Source of the DNA: Ceratothoa steindachneri | Lineage: Eukaryota > Arthropoda > Malacostraca > Isopoda > Cymothoidae | Direction of reading: 5' to 3' | NCBI GenBank assembly: GCA_963969495.1 | Contig: OZ018337.1 | Coordinates: 81,295,148-81,359,147 of the forward strand | Length of the DNA: 64,000 nucleotides | Shown here: positions 12,871 to 24,600 of the stretch, in pieces | Numbering within the stretch: position 1 is the first letter of the stretch | How the letters are laid out: the number at the start of each line of letters is the position of its first letter | Notes under the pieces: generated by a model | The model's input: only the letters and a program-made list of their open reading frames with translations | The model's database searches: none | What the model was told of the DNA's origin: nothing | Position numbers and translations under genes: made by a program

Positions 12871-12874
12871 CACG

Positions 12875-13569
12875 AAACCATAAAATACTTGGGTTTCAAA
12901 ATAGGACAAAGCTAGTTTGGTCCACAAGAGGACAAGATTAAGGCAATCGCCGACATGCCCCTCCCGATTTCCAAGAAACAATTAAGATCGTTCCTAGGAT
13001 CAGCTTCTTATTACGCGATTTGTCTTGAATTTCGCTGCAATTTCGGCGCCCCTCAGCTCGATTTTAAAAAAGAATTCCTCTGATCGTCTACGTTGGAATG
13101 ATGTCGCTGTTTCCTATTTTAATCAGCTCAAGAGTAAGCTCATTTCTGCCCACATTTTAAAGTTGCCCAACCCAGAAAAATCCTTTAGGATTAAGTCCGA
13201 CGCGAGCAACGAGGGCATTGGAGGTGTACTGCTTCAAAATGAGGATGACGGAACGAGTCATCCAGTTGCATATGTAGTCGCCAATTATTACGACGCGAAA
13301 AGAGATATGCCACTATAGAGAAGGAAGCTCTATCAATTATCTGGGTTATAGACAAATTCAAAATGTTCTTGATAGGAAAAGAATTTCAGATAGGAACTGA
13401 GCACCGCCCGTTGGCCTATATTCGGAATGTACGACACTCCAATGGCCGAATTATGCGCTTGAGTTTACTCTTGCAAGAGTATCAATTTAAGATAAATTAT
13501 ATAAAGGATTCTGATAACCAGCTCGCTGACGCACTCAGTAGGAATGCGTTACCAAATAGTGTAGATTAA
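12875..13569 (+). pseudogene. Ty3/gypsy pol remnant: RT thumb and RNase H
   Basis: Reverse transcriptase copies element RNA into DNA and RNase H removes the RNA strand. The first frame reads the RT connection KYLGFKIGQS, then IADMPLPISKKQLRSFLGSA, the usual stretch before RNase H. After a frameshift near 13020 the frame at 13025-13318 continues APLSSILKKN and FRIKSDASNEGIGGVLLQNE, keeping the first RNase H Asp. A second frameshift near 13305 leads to ATIEKEALSIIWVIDKFK, with the catalytic Glu, then TEHRPLAYIR, where family members usually have TDHKPL, and finally DNQLADALSRNA, which retains the last Asp. The stop is at 13567-13569. No integrase follows, although pol of this family normally encodes one after RNase H. 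Confidence 0.88.
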
Positions 13570-13972
13570 TTGTATTCGTAGGATTAGGAACTCCATGTGA
13601 GTATATACCGTCTTGTACGACTTAAATTCGATTCTCTTGAAATATAATTAGTTAATGTATATGTCTGAATTTTGTGGATCAATGTCTATTTTTTTTCGTA
13701 TGTATATATATTTGTACCCATTAAATTTCGTATAAATTATTTTGTCCCATATGTACTAATTTTATATCATTTCATTGCTCCATGCCCCTTTTATTGATTA
13801 AGTTTGTATTAGAGGTTAGTTTCCCCTATAATCAAAAGATCAAAATAATCATATGTATTGAGGTAATACTAGTTACGTGCATGAAGTTACGGTCGGTACA
13901 AGAAAACATGTTACCCACAACGGAGCTCTATCGTTGTCCCTTCTCTCTTTTTTTGAAGTACCAACTTACCCC
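13570..13972 (+). other. Internal noncoding stretch of the LTR element
   Basis: About 400 bases between the RNase H stop and the polypurine tract. It is AT-rich, has no integrase similarity, and is probably the element's 3' untranslated part after loss of integrase. Confidence 0.5.
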
Positions 13973-13984
13973 GGAATGGAGGGG
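13973..13984 (+). promoter_or_regulatory. Polypurine tract of the LTR element
   Basis: GGAATGGAGGGG directly abuts the 3' LTR start TGTGATAG. This is the expected position and composition of the primer for plus-strand DNA synthesis in LTR retroelements. Confidence 0.8.
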
Positions 13985-15446
13985 TGTGATAGAACGGTTT
14001 GAGGCCGCATAATTTCAACCGCTATCACATTTCATTTAGAAACACGTTGCTACCCACGTGCATCTACGCCTTGAAGCCGGCCGCGTTATCGCACCACCTG
14101 AGTCAATATTTAAACAAGGAGGTTCATCCCCCCTGTTTTGCCCCCATGCGCCGATCACGCCAGATTGAGTTAGGCTTATGGGCAGATAAAGTATTGTTCT
14201 CAGGCGCGGCTGGACATTCCCTCAAAGCACCCACTCCATTGTCCCCTACGCCAAGAGAATGGCTCGACTATTTATATGCAAACTTTACCAATAAGAGCAG
14301 ATTTGAGATCCAGATTATCTTGTCGAGACATCCCGCCGATCCGGTCTCACCTTGTGCACCAGACCCTCTACCTCGAGATCATTGTCCAGAAGAGGACAAT
14401 ATTCTTTGAGTGCCAAGGTTTAAGCCTTCAAGACGCCAAGTCCACAAGGCCTCCCCTGTTGTTCAGAAAGAGAACAACATTTGAACAGCCATTGTTCTTT
14501 GAGCTCATTGATAAGAGACGGTTCTCACCCTTCCCTTCTGTTGTTCAGGAAGAGAATAACATTAGAACAGCCATTGTTCTTTGAGCCCGTCGACAAGAGA
14601 CGCTTCTCCTCCTCCCCCCTGTTGTTTAGAAAGAGAATAACATTAGAACAGCCATTGTTTTTTGAGCCCGTTGACAAGAAACGGTTCTCACCCTTCCCCT
14701 TTGTTGTTCGGAAAGAGAATAACATCAGAACAGCCATTCTTCTTTGAGCCTCCAGACAAGAGACAGTTCTCACCCTCCCCTCCTGTTGTTCAGAAACAGA
14801 ACAACGTTAGAACATCCATTGTTCTTTGAGCCCGTAGACAAGAGACGGTTCTTACCCTATCTGTTCTTCAGAAGAGAACAACGTATAACAGATAGTGTTC
14901 TTTAAGCCTGTTCGTCAAGAAACGGTTCTCTTATCAAGACGTCACGTCAGGATCATTTGATCCCTCCTCCCTTGGGCTGGAACTTGCCAGCGGACCGAAG
15001 ATTCCTTCGAGTCGCCTTGATCTGTACAACAACTAGTTATTTCGTAAGCTGAATATTCCTTTTAAGTATTTAACCTTTTTGTCCACCCTATCCTGTGCTT
15101 TAAATGGTTTAGCGAACCATCTCATCCCTTTAATTTCTATTTGTTTAACCTTTTTAAATCTCTCCCAAATCTTAATCCTCAGATTAGCCAGATATTTCCC
15201 ACGACCCTTTCCATTCTCTGTTTATGTCAACATTTTGCGTTTTGTGTGTTGTTGATAGTTTTATTAATCAAACTCTATTTTATTAATGATAGCTATATTA
15301 TTATCCTTTGAGCTCAGTTCCACTTCTTAAGCATAATGAAGATAAATAATATCGGTTAACCAGAAACCACGCACTCTAACTATAATTGAATAGTTCCCTC
15401 AACGAATAGTATATAGGGTATATCGTCGAGAGTCCATTCTTCGACA
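13985..15446 (+). repeat. 3' LTR
   Basis: It starts TGTGATAGAACGG, identical to the 5' LTR start, and is proposed to end at TTCGACA just before the TACCT duplication. It includes the unique 5' part, a TATA-like TATTTATAT at 14269-14277, an 82-bp tandem array from 14458 to about 14935, and a more AT-rich tail. At about 1.46 kb it is long for a gypsy LTR, largely because of the array. A frame at 13999-14409 is homologous to the long frame of the other LTR but starts at TTG. Confidence 0.72.
14458..14935 (+). repeat. 82-bp tandem repeat array in the 3' LTR
   Basis: Unit starts lie at 14458, 14540, 14621, 14703, 14785 and 14863, so periods are 82, 81, 82, 82 and 78 bases. The last unit is the most diverged and fades into unique sequence. 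Most units carry AGAACAGCCATTGTTCT or a close variant, which can form a hairpin with a five-base loop. Confidence 0.95.
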
Positions 15447-15451
15447 TACCT
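15447..15451. repeat. Right target-site duplication TACCT
   Basis: It matches 12025-12029 and follows the proposed CA terminus of the 3' LTR. Confidence 0.7.
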
Positions 15452-16729
15452 ATTTCAACCTACTCTTAATGCCGATCTTCAAAACTGTTTTCAGTAAAGA
15501 ACAAAATTTTTCTCATTAATTATCTAAAAGCAAATTTGTTACGCTGATATTTTCTGCCGATAAATCCAAAAATCAAACAAACATTTTGTCTAATTTCGAT
15601 GAATTTCCGGATATTTTTAGCAGACATTCCTTTTATTTCTAATTTTTTATAGGAAAAATTCTGGGTCTGGCGGAAAAGTTTGAAAGAGTAGTAATATATC
15701 AAACGCCGAGTTAAGAAAAGATATTCATCTAAATTTATGAGGTTTACAAATAGCTATTTTTTCTGATTATTAAGCTAACCTTGAGTATACACGGATTATT
15801 TTTAATACAAGTACAGCTGGTCGATGCAATGTTTCTATTGTAAGTTTTAAGATAAAAAATCCTAATCAGCTTATATTTGAATTGCGTTATCAATCATTTA
15901 ATGTTTTACCACATTTTTATTATTGACGTTGTGCATATTTTTAAATTTAAAATTAAACAATGAATGATGAATGAGACTTGAATAAAAAACTGCTTGAGAA
16001 TACTATGGTGTGTCCTTGCCCTTCGCGCTGTCCCGTTAAACCTCAGAAGGCAGATAACTCTTCTTCTGTATTCACAAAGGATTTAGACGCTTCTCCATTT
16101 GGCAGTCAAAAGGATGCAGAGAGAAAGGAAGAAGGACGAAAATACTCCAGAATAATAGAGCTGGAATTCGGTATTTCTAATTATCTACCTCTACATTTGA
16201 TCCTTTCTTTAAATTAAAGCATAAAAGGACCAATTAACAAAATCTACTAATAAATATTGGTGGAATGCTGTGAGATCGAAAACTGACGAAGTAAAAACTA
16301 TTGGGTTTAGTATTCAACAATAGTTTGATTTAAATAAAGTCTGTTTCATTTGCACCTTATTGTAAATTGATTTCTTATATTTAATTCACGCGATATACTT
16401 TGAGTTAAGAGGCAATTTATTATAGAAATTTCTTCTAATTCATCGATCTCTACAAAGATTGATTTATGGAAATGTGGATGAGAGATAAACACATTTGCTA
16501 CTTTATTATTACAAATTCTTCTCTTTATAATTCGCAGTATGCTTTCACTAAACATCATTCCATTTTCACAGTGACAGTCTCTTAATAGAGTATCTAGTCT
16601 CAATGCTATAAATCCAGAATAGAGATAAATATAAGAAAAAGTAGAACATATTGTAAATCTATAAACATCTGTAATTTGAACAAGAAAAGGCTGAAGAAAT
16701 ATCCTGGTAGTGTTTCATCACATCACTAC
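15452..16729. other. AT-rich stretch, nothing recognised
   Basis: Flanking DNA of the LTR insertion. Short frames only, for example 15978-16217 plus and 16346-16603 minus, with no motif I recognise. Confidence 0.5.
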
Positions 16730-17260
16730 TATTCACCTGGCAAACACAATGCTCGGAGCTATCTACGGTTCAACATGCAGTGCACTGCAAGTCGACATCG
16801 AAATTGGTAACACTTGCCTTACAAATTGGTCGACACCAAACAAGAGTCATTCCCCCATGAAGGTGCAAATCCCTTGCAGCTAGAGCCCCAAGTAACAACC
16901 AGAGGGAAATATCAATGAGGAATCAGTATATAGGTAAAAGAGCTCAAACTAGACCGTGATGAGTATTTTTCCAACATACTCATTGACCACTGCCAGGAGT
17001 TGGACATTGCCATCAATAGTGGAGCAGCTTCATTGGTTATCTAAGTCAGTGACAGATACTGAGACTAGAGCAATCTGGTTTGGTCAAATTGTATGCAGGG
17101 AATGCTTGCCCCCTCACCCCAAAAACGTGCTCTATCAGCATTTCTGAGAGTGTCACTTGTGGAGAATTCGCAGAACATTGCGCCTTTTAACCGGAAAAGT
17201 TACCAGCCGACTTGGATTGAACTCACCCGTGGTGTATTAATGGTGAAGTAAATATAATAG
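16730..17260 (+). other. Higher-complexity segment, possible decayed coding sequence
   Basis: The sequence is less AT-rich than its flanks and reads in broken plus-strand frames as protein-like peptides, such as DHCQELDIAINSGAASLVI (near 16985-17042) and AFLRVSLVENSQNIAPFN in other frames further on. Stops and frame changes interrupt them. I cannot assign a family. It could be a transposon remnant or chance. Confidence 0.3.
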
Positions 17261-19020
17261 GAAGAGTGTAGTATGAACGGATAATCGTAGTGGTGGAGTG
17301 AGATGAAAAGGTTAGATTGGCGACAAATTTCAAAGTGCTAAGAGATCTGGTTAATAACCCTGAGTTATATTTAAATAACATTTGGTGTCTATATTTATTT
17401 CTATCTCTTGAGTATATATTTCTCTTATATTCAATTACATAAATCTGATTTCTCCTTTTGAATTATTGTTCGGTTTTTCTTCTTAATCTGTTGTATTTTA
17501 ATGTAATTTGCTTTCTTTATTGTCTTTATAATTATTTTTCGCTTATTCTTAGTTTACTTCTCACTTTTCAGTTACTTTTCTTTAAAATTAATTTTATATC
17601 CTCCTTTGATATGTTGGGGTTTAATTTCTTTTTGCATTTTGGTTATAATATTATCCAGTTCTTATTATGCAGCTTGGTTCCTTGGGTTACCTAATTTACT
17701 CGCATTATCCTGGTTCTCTTGTTAATTACCAATGTAATTGCCGGTGAGTATCTGTTTCTGGATCTCTATATTTAGTTTCCCTTTTTGATTTGAGGTTCTC
17801 TTTTCATATATTTGAGATCTTTAACTTCTGCAACTGCAATGTTATATTTTGTGTGAACTTTACTATTTTCTATGTCCTCCCGCTTTGCAGAGTTTGCCAA
17901 ACTGTTCCAAGTTATCCTTCGCTAATCTTATGATTTCAGCCTCATGAGTTGCCTCCCTGGTTTTTAGATCTTAGAACACAGCCATTAGCTTCATTCGCAA
18001 ATACTTATCTCTTTCCCTCTTACTTTCTCTTGTTAATTGCCAACACTACACACTGATCTCTATTCGTCTTGATGTGCCATTTATTCCTATACCTCAGTAT
18101 GTTCTGTTTTTCTCCCTCCGATCTGCGAGCAGCTTTATTTCCTCTTTTACTCAAGGGCGCGAATTCCACCAAGTGCCTATCACTTCTCTCTAATTCTGCT
18201 GCAGATATAGCTTCTGCAAAAGTATAGACTATCCGCTATAAGGCAAAAGATAAAAAGCCAGCTGATAGATTTCAAGTGTTCATTTGTACCATCACTTGCA
18301 TCCAAGGCCAGAGAACTAGGCCTAAATTGTAATGTTGGATTATAATAAATGGGTCTAATAAACAATGACCAACAAAACTAATCGCACCAGTAATCTGTAT
18401 TATTACCTCAATATAGTATATTTTCATTTATTTATTATTCTATTACTATTATTGTTATTCTATACTTCAGAAAAGAGAAATTGAAACGATTTTCGTATTT
18501 TTATATCATCTTTTGTGTTGTTCTTTCGATGCGGACGATCAACAAATTGGAATAAAAAGTGAAATATGATATTTATCTTTATTAACCCGTTTTATTTCCT
18601 TTTTCTTATACGTTATCCGATGAAAATTAAATAACGTGAATCTATCCATGGCGGTAAGAAGAATAACTTTCCCTCTGATTTCTTTCAAAAAAAGACCCTC
18701 AAAATGATTAAAATATATTCTAATTCAATCATGTGTTTTATTTCTGAGTATCTTCATCAAATCCGAAATTTACGACGACAAGCAAAAGACAACCAAATTT
18801 GATCTTTCTCAATGGGCAACACTCTCCGTATTTTTTCGAGCAAATAATAACTATTCAAGACCCACATACCCTGGGCTATCACAGAAACACAAAGCTGTGG
18901 ACTTCGATACTACCTGCATACAAGATGGCCTTTTACCTAATTATTTATATATATATATGCATATAGGGTAGAGTGGGTAATTCATCCATACCTTCCATAT
19001 AAAAGAAGGATGGTACCATT
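17261..19020. other. AT-rich and T-rich stretch, nothing recognised
   Basis: T-rich plus strand with hydrophobic chance frames (for example 17458-17694). No gene or repeat pair seen. Confidence 0.5.
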
Positions 19021-19460
19021 CATTTTATCCAATATATGTAATACTCGTCGGCCTCAACCAAGGCCTCCAAGCGGAGTGGCAACCTGCTTCAGGCCTTCCC
19101 AACTGGCCCACTGTTTTACTGGGTGAAAATACTGGTCATCTTGGACCTAAGCTTCACCCCTCTCACACATAATAATCCAAATGGTTGCGGTCTGAGGAAA
19201 TGGTTGACTGAGGTCCGTAGTGATTTGCTGGAAGAACTTGTGCGACTGCAAAGACTCGATCCTCCTGTTGGTGCGGCAGTGTCCAGAGTCCTGATTTCAG
19301 ACGTAGGGGCTTCCAACGGCCACCTTCTTAATTTGAGGGCAACACCAATTCCTTCCCTCACTTGAGGTAGCCCTCCTCGAAGAGAGACTGAGGACTAAGG
19401 TATCACTTGCTAGTGAACAACCCCCAAATCATGATTTTTAACGGGGGGTTGGTCTCAATG
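19021..19460. repeat. Moderate-GC block sharing a short segment with 39961-40034
   Basis: About 70 bases at 19161-19231 align with 39961-40034 in the same orientation, sharing stretches such as GGTTGC, TCTGAGGA and AGTGATTTGCT. The whole block has unusual complexity for the window. Both strands have open frames of about 80 codons (19116-19361 minus, 19123-19365 plus) without a motif I recognise. A diverged dispersed repeat is the simplest reading. Confidence 0.45.
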
Positions 19461-19949
19461 ACACTAGATTAGTCTTTCCCAAACTTTTTTTGTTGTGATC
19501 CTGAACACAAATTAATTTTTGCCTTAAGATCTTCAGGGATGAAATATTATTTCATTATAAATTTAGTTTTATCAGATTGAATAAAGTTTATTGAATTTTA
19601 CAATGGTTACTAAATAATAAATATAATTTAATTTTGATTGAAGATATTTGGAAGCAAAGATAAAGAAAGTTTTCACTGCCAACTATAATACTGTTTCATG
19701 AATGAGCCCATCTGACTGTTATTTAATAAATGATTTGTTGATTAAAGGATATTAAATTCATATTTTAACATTAATGTAATTTATTGGAACAAAAGCAAGT
19801 AGGGAAAATAAACCTTTGAAGTTGGCTAATCCTTCATTGGCACATTCTTGTGACTCTTCAACTAGACTTCAATGGAAATTGAAACAAAGGTATTTTAGTG
19901 ACTACCGTCATGTTATTTCATACTATAAACAAGTTTTCTAGATATGGCT
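19461..19949. other. AT-rich stretch, probably the 3' flank of the minus-strand hAT remnant
   Basis: No coding similarity seen. Because the hAT remnant reads on the minus strand, its 3' untranslated part and terminal repeat would lie here, but I did not find the repeat. Confidence 0.4.
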
Positions 19950-21605
19950 TAAGATTGATTGATAGAGAACAGTGCAGATCAGGTTGAGGATCTAAACGGT
20001 TCCTTGCTTTAGTCTTGATCGTTACCTGAGCTGAAAATCCATCTTCACAGAGGTATGGGGTGGCAAATGGACTAAGAGCTTTTGCAGCCTCAGGAATCAG
20101 AAGAGGCTAATCCTTCAGTTGAGCGCAGGTATTAGAGTATAAGAGAGTTTTAAAACTTTGCTTCTGCAGGAGATTTTGATTTAGATCTAAAAGTTCTTCT
20201 TGACATCATGGGATATATTCTCCAAAATCACTGACGTTAACCCCGAACACATTTCTACCCAGCTTTGTTGACATTCATTAACATTCTGGGAAATATTTGT
20301 CCATTTATTCATGAAGCTATGGCAAATGATTTTGGTAAAACAATTTATGGACGCAATTGCAATCTCGAAAGAATCTTCCCTCACTCCTTTAAGCTCTGGA
20401 AAAGCAGCTGTTTTACAGGTTGCTGAGTTTTTCAACAAGTTGCAAGTTTCTTCTTGAATGATGTAACTTTCATACTAATGTCGCCTAAATATGTCGCCTA
20501 AATATGCTAACTTTGCCAACCAAGCAGCAACTTTGAAACAGTCGACCAGTTTATGATTCTTCTCTTGAAGAATAACTTTTATTTCCCTTTTAAGTTAAAT
20601 AACCCGTCCAAGGATGCGCCTTGAGACAACCAGTGAAGATCGGAATTAAAAATTAAGTTCTGTGATGTGATTCCATATCCTAACATATTTTAAGTAAAAT
20701 GCACAAGTTCAAAGCTCGGATCTTTATAAAATTCACAATTTGGGTAACATAGAGTTCTAGCTCGATACGTTGAGAGGCCAGGTTTTCCGATGAACGAAAC
20801 GGTGAATTATTATGATAATCTTTAACTTGAGTGACAAAACCTACTCGCCTTACCATCATCAATGGCAATCCATCAGTACAGCCATCCAAAATGTTCAACC
20901 ACATTATGTTATGTTTCTTGAAAAAACTCTCCACCATAAGAAAATATTTTCTTCCGTCTTGGTTGTTGATAGGGCATTCGAGGAACAAAATTTCTTTTAG
21001 AATTCTCTCATTTCTCCTGTAACTTACAAAAACCATGAGTTGAGGTTGCTAGCAATGTCTACAGATTCATCTGTCCAAAATGGAAATTTACATGCTCTAT
21101 TCAGTGCCACAATTAAGTGATCCAAATTCTATAATAACATGAGATCAATTCTACGTGTGTTGCTGTTGTTCTAATGTGGTACAGACTCAATTTTTACAGC
21201 TACATCTGCTCCACAAGTATTTTTGACTATAGCGACTACTGGTGATTTCACTAGCTGCTATTAAATGTTGTGATACTTGTTGGATCATGCAATATAACAT
21301 GCTACTTCGAAGGATGCGGAGGAAGCTGTCTCCAAAGGTGAAGCTGGGCCTGAAGGAGTATAAATCCGACTTAGATTTACCTTTTCTACATTATCCTTTC
21401 AGTAACTTAGTGGCTTTTCAATAAAGTATGGATGAACTGAAGACAAGTAACCTTTTACTTTGCTTTCCTTGAATGATTCATTGGCGAGAACTTTCAAACT
21501 CTGAACAAACCGAGGGTAGACATTCTTTGATCTATCTCTCCGATGTGTGACGTTGTATTTCAGAAAATCCAGATTATATTCCAATTGTTTTTTAAGGTGG
21601 GTCAT
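19950..21605 (-). pseudogene. Decayed hAT-family transposase with BED-type finger (SCAND3/ZBED-like)
   Basis: A broken cut-and-paste transposase read on the minus strand. The N-terminal part (21605-21399) ends KVLANESFKESKVKGYLSS then VHPYFIEKPLSY, the pattern that follows a BED zinc finger, but both Cys positions read R and Q and one His position reads Y. ASFEVACYIA follows near 21320. The frame at 21036-20680 carries the family pattern ILFLECPI, then LNILDGCTDGLPLMMVRRVG, and ends TQIVNFIKIRALNLCIL. Further down are DLHWLSQG near 20630 and the C-terminal dimerisation segment at about 20120-19960, ATPYLCEDGFSAQ then IKTKARNRLDPQPDL, close to the hAT consensus. The parts are collinear over 1.65 kb. 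Stops and frameshifts rule out function. No terminal inverted repeats or 8-bp duplication were found. Confidence 0.88.
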
Positions 21606-21640
21606 TGTTCCTTCCGAAGTTAATACCTGAAATGAGTATT

Positions 21641-21667
21641 TTATATATATATATATATATATATATT
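21641..21667. repeat. TA microsatellite
   Basis: About 27 bases of TA directly upstream (on the minus strand) of the hAT remnant. Confidence 0.9.
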
Positions 21668-24600
21668 TTTCTATATATATATTTAATATAAATATGTAAC
21701 AAATAATTAACCAAATTATTTGAATCTGATTGATTCACGAATAGAACTGGTTTATACTTTCGCTATTATCAACTGTATAATGAAAGGTATGGGGTGCGAG
21801 TCCTGGATAAAGGTGAAAAATCATACTAAACAAAATGAAACAATTTATAATATTAAGAAAAAAAATAAATATGTTTATGTATGGGGAATAAACTGTTACT
21901 CACAGGGACTGAGTGATTCTAGCGGTTTGTAAATGGATTGGGTAACAATATTCGATATCTCTGATATCTTTATATCGTCTTTCAGTAATACGAGCGAAGA
22001 AACTGGGGAAAGTGAGCCTCCCCTGACCTGATATCTGAGCGGTGTTCATCGATCCTCTTACGAAAGTGACCTGAATCACCAATGTAGAAATTGTCACAAC
22101 TCTTAAACCTAATAAAGTCAAATGTAGCCGATACTTACATACAACCACACGATAGCGTGCTTATCTACCAAACATCACTCAAAATCATTGTTCTTAATCT
22201 AGCCTCCAAAATTCCGAAAAGCACCACATAAGCTACATGAAAATTCCTAAATGCAGAGCAAATAAATTGAAATATATATTAAGGAAAAAAATGTGTGTTG
22301 TGTTAAGCAAGGAAAGTTTCATTAAAATTCGACAAAAGAAACAAACACCATCAAGGCGAACCCTGAAAAACGAGAAAAACACTATAAACAAAACTGTAAA
22401 TAGAATATCCAATGAAAAAATCCAGAGAAGAACGGCTATCCAACAATATACATGGAACTGAAAAATAAAAAAAAGGTTAAGAAATATTTATCGCTTATCC
22501 CGACGCCCTTTAAAGATTTCGGAGAAATACATTAAAAAAGCAAGCAAAGAAAATACAATAGAAAGAGAAAATTACCCTTGGTTCAGAAATTAAATAATTA
22601 AAAAGTATAAATAATTTAAATAGTTTATTCCCCTTATAACATGGTCGAATAAAAGTAAGTGACTTAGATTAACTTATGACTTAGCTCTATCCCTTCTCTT
22701 TTCAACTTATTAAATTCTTTAACCAAACCATCTAATCCCCGCTCGGCTTCCACTCCCTCTACTCTATTAGGGCTCACTAATCCGATTTCAAAGATATCCA
22801 TTCTTAACTCAACCTTCTTTGTGGCATTTGGTGTGTTTAATTGTCCCCATATACATCGGTTTTCTTGAACAGCCATCTGAGGAGAGAAGACGCCTTCAAC
22901 AATAAATATTCTGTAACGCGATGTTACAATTCACGGTTAAATTAGTTAAATGGCAGAAGATGTCTATAATATGGAATAATTTTTACTTAAATAAAAGTTT
23001 AAAATTTTACATTCTAAATGTGACCTTATACCTCCAGGAAGATAGCTATCAACAACAAATTAAATTAGAATACAATCGAAGTATTTTATGTAACAAATTA
23101 ATCACATAAATGTAACTTCTATAGGAAAATTCCAAGTAACTTGATGATGAACCAAAAAGATTTATATATATTTTAATGATTAAAAGTTGAAATAGGAAGG
23201 ATTTTATCTGTATAAACTTGAATGGGATTTAACTTTTTGAATTAAATAAAAATTAGTGCGGACTTTATTTCTATAGCTGTTTTACTGTTACTTTAGGTAT
23301 ATATACCTACCACACATTAGGTCTGCCTTAATCCTGATATATATCTCAGGAAACGATAACACCACACAGGGCAACGTATTGCGTATAAGCGTCGGATTTA
23401 TCTTATTTTATATGATAATGTATTTTAGGTTTCCTTATTCTAATTCAACTTTTACTTGTTCTCTTTTCTGTGTCATATTCTTAAATGGATAATACCATTT
23501 ATTTATGCTAGTTGTCTGCATCAGCCATTTTTATTAGTGAAGTACCAAAACTTAAAATATCGATCACATCATGGAAAACCTTAACGTTGCAATCTTTCGA
23601 TTGTTTTATTTTCCTTCTGATGTTGCTTCAATGCGAACTCTAGTCATAACTTTATTGCTAAGCCCATCATAAGAGTTTGAATACAATAAGACCACTCATG
23701 CTACCAAATTGGTGGAGAGGTCCAAAATATAAAAGTAAAACCAACCTAACCACCAGAAAACTATCGTTGGTAAAGGATATGACACCAAGGAACTTCAGTT
23801 GTTCTGGTAGAAGTAAGCGGCCCAAGAATTAGTTTCAATACCTTATACCACCACCAGCACTTAGAGAACTCTTAATTTTACTTCTCCGCCACAATTTAAC
23901 TCAACATTAAATGAAAATGAAGAGGATGAGTAAATTAAAAGAAAGGTAACTTTGCTGATTGGATGAGGTTTCGCCATGGCTTAACAGTTTCCTTCCCTAA
24001 TTTGGAGGTCCAGTCGATATCTTGTTGCAAATGCTCCAAGGACGCATTCATTTTAATATTATTTAGTGAGATTCTCGATTTACAGAAAGAACACAAGCAA
24101 ATAACATAGGGTGCACTCCAAGCAAGGCAGGGAAAGGATAGCAAACAATCTACATCATAATTGTAATCATATCAATGTATGAAGAATTGAAAGATGCCTG
24201 ACCTAAATGCCTTTTTTAATGTTAGGTCACGACAGGTTAATTCAGACATATTCTCATGTGTACGGAGAGTACAATCATGTGTCTATTTTTAAGCATTATG
24301 TATTTTATATGGCCTATGGGTGCACACTTATTTCCTAGGTATATATGATTCATGCCTTAATCTAATGGACTAGAATTGAATTGCGCTAGCTTAATATCAC
24401 AATAGCAGCACACAAAAGAATATGAAAGATAAAATAGAATAAATTTCTGTGTTTTTTAAATATTCTTCAAGAAACTAATTAAATCAAAGGAATAAACCAA
24501 TTAATCACAAGGAAACATGATTTCAATTTAATCAAGAAAAAAAAAAAAGCTGCCGGTTAAAAGAATCTGTGTAGATAACACTTAAAGGGTCTTTCACAGT

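Larger units (their letters stand above)
12030..15446 (+). mobile_element. Decayed, internally deleted Ty3/gypsy-type LTR retrotransposon
   Basis: The element runs from TGTGATAG at 12030 to TTCGACA at 15446, bounded by TACCT duplications. It consists of a truncated 5' LTR (to about 12870), an RT-thumb/RNase H remnant (about 12875-13569), a short noncoding stretch, a polypurine tract at 13973-13984 and a 3' LTR of about 1.46 kb. The primer-binding site, gag, protease, the RT palm and integrase are absent. The junction at about 12870 joins the middle of an LTR repeat unit directly to pol, so one deletion removed the LTR end and the upstream internal region. The 3' LTR boundary rests on the TG/CA ends together with the duplication, not on comparison with a second complete LTR. 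Confidence 0.8.

Noticed and set aside
14525..14773. Minus-strand open frame of 82 codons with an internally repeated peptide
   Set aside because: The repetition only reflects the 82-bp DNA repeats of the LTR; there is no independent evidence for a protein.
12511..14935. Regularly spaced 82-bp repeats, considered as a CRISPR-like array
   Set aside because: There are no unique spacers: the entire unit is repeated head to tail and lies inside LTRs of a eukaryotic retroelement.
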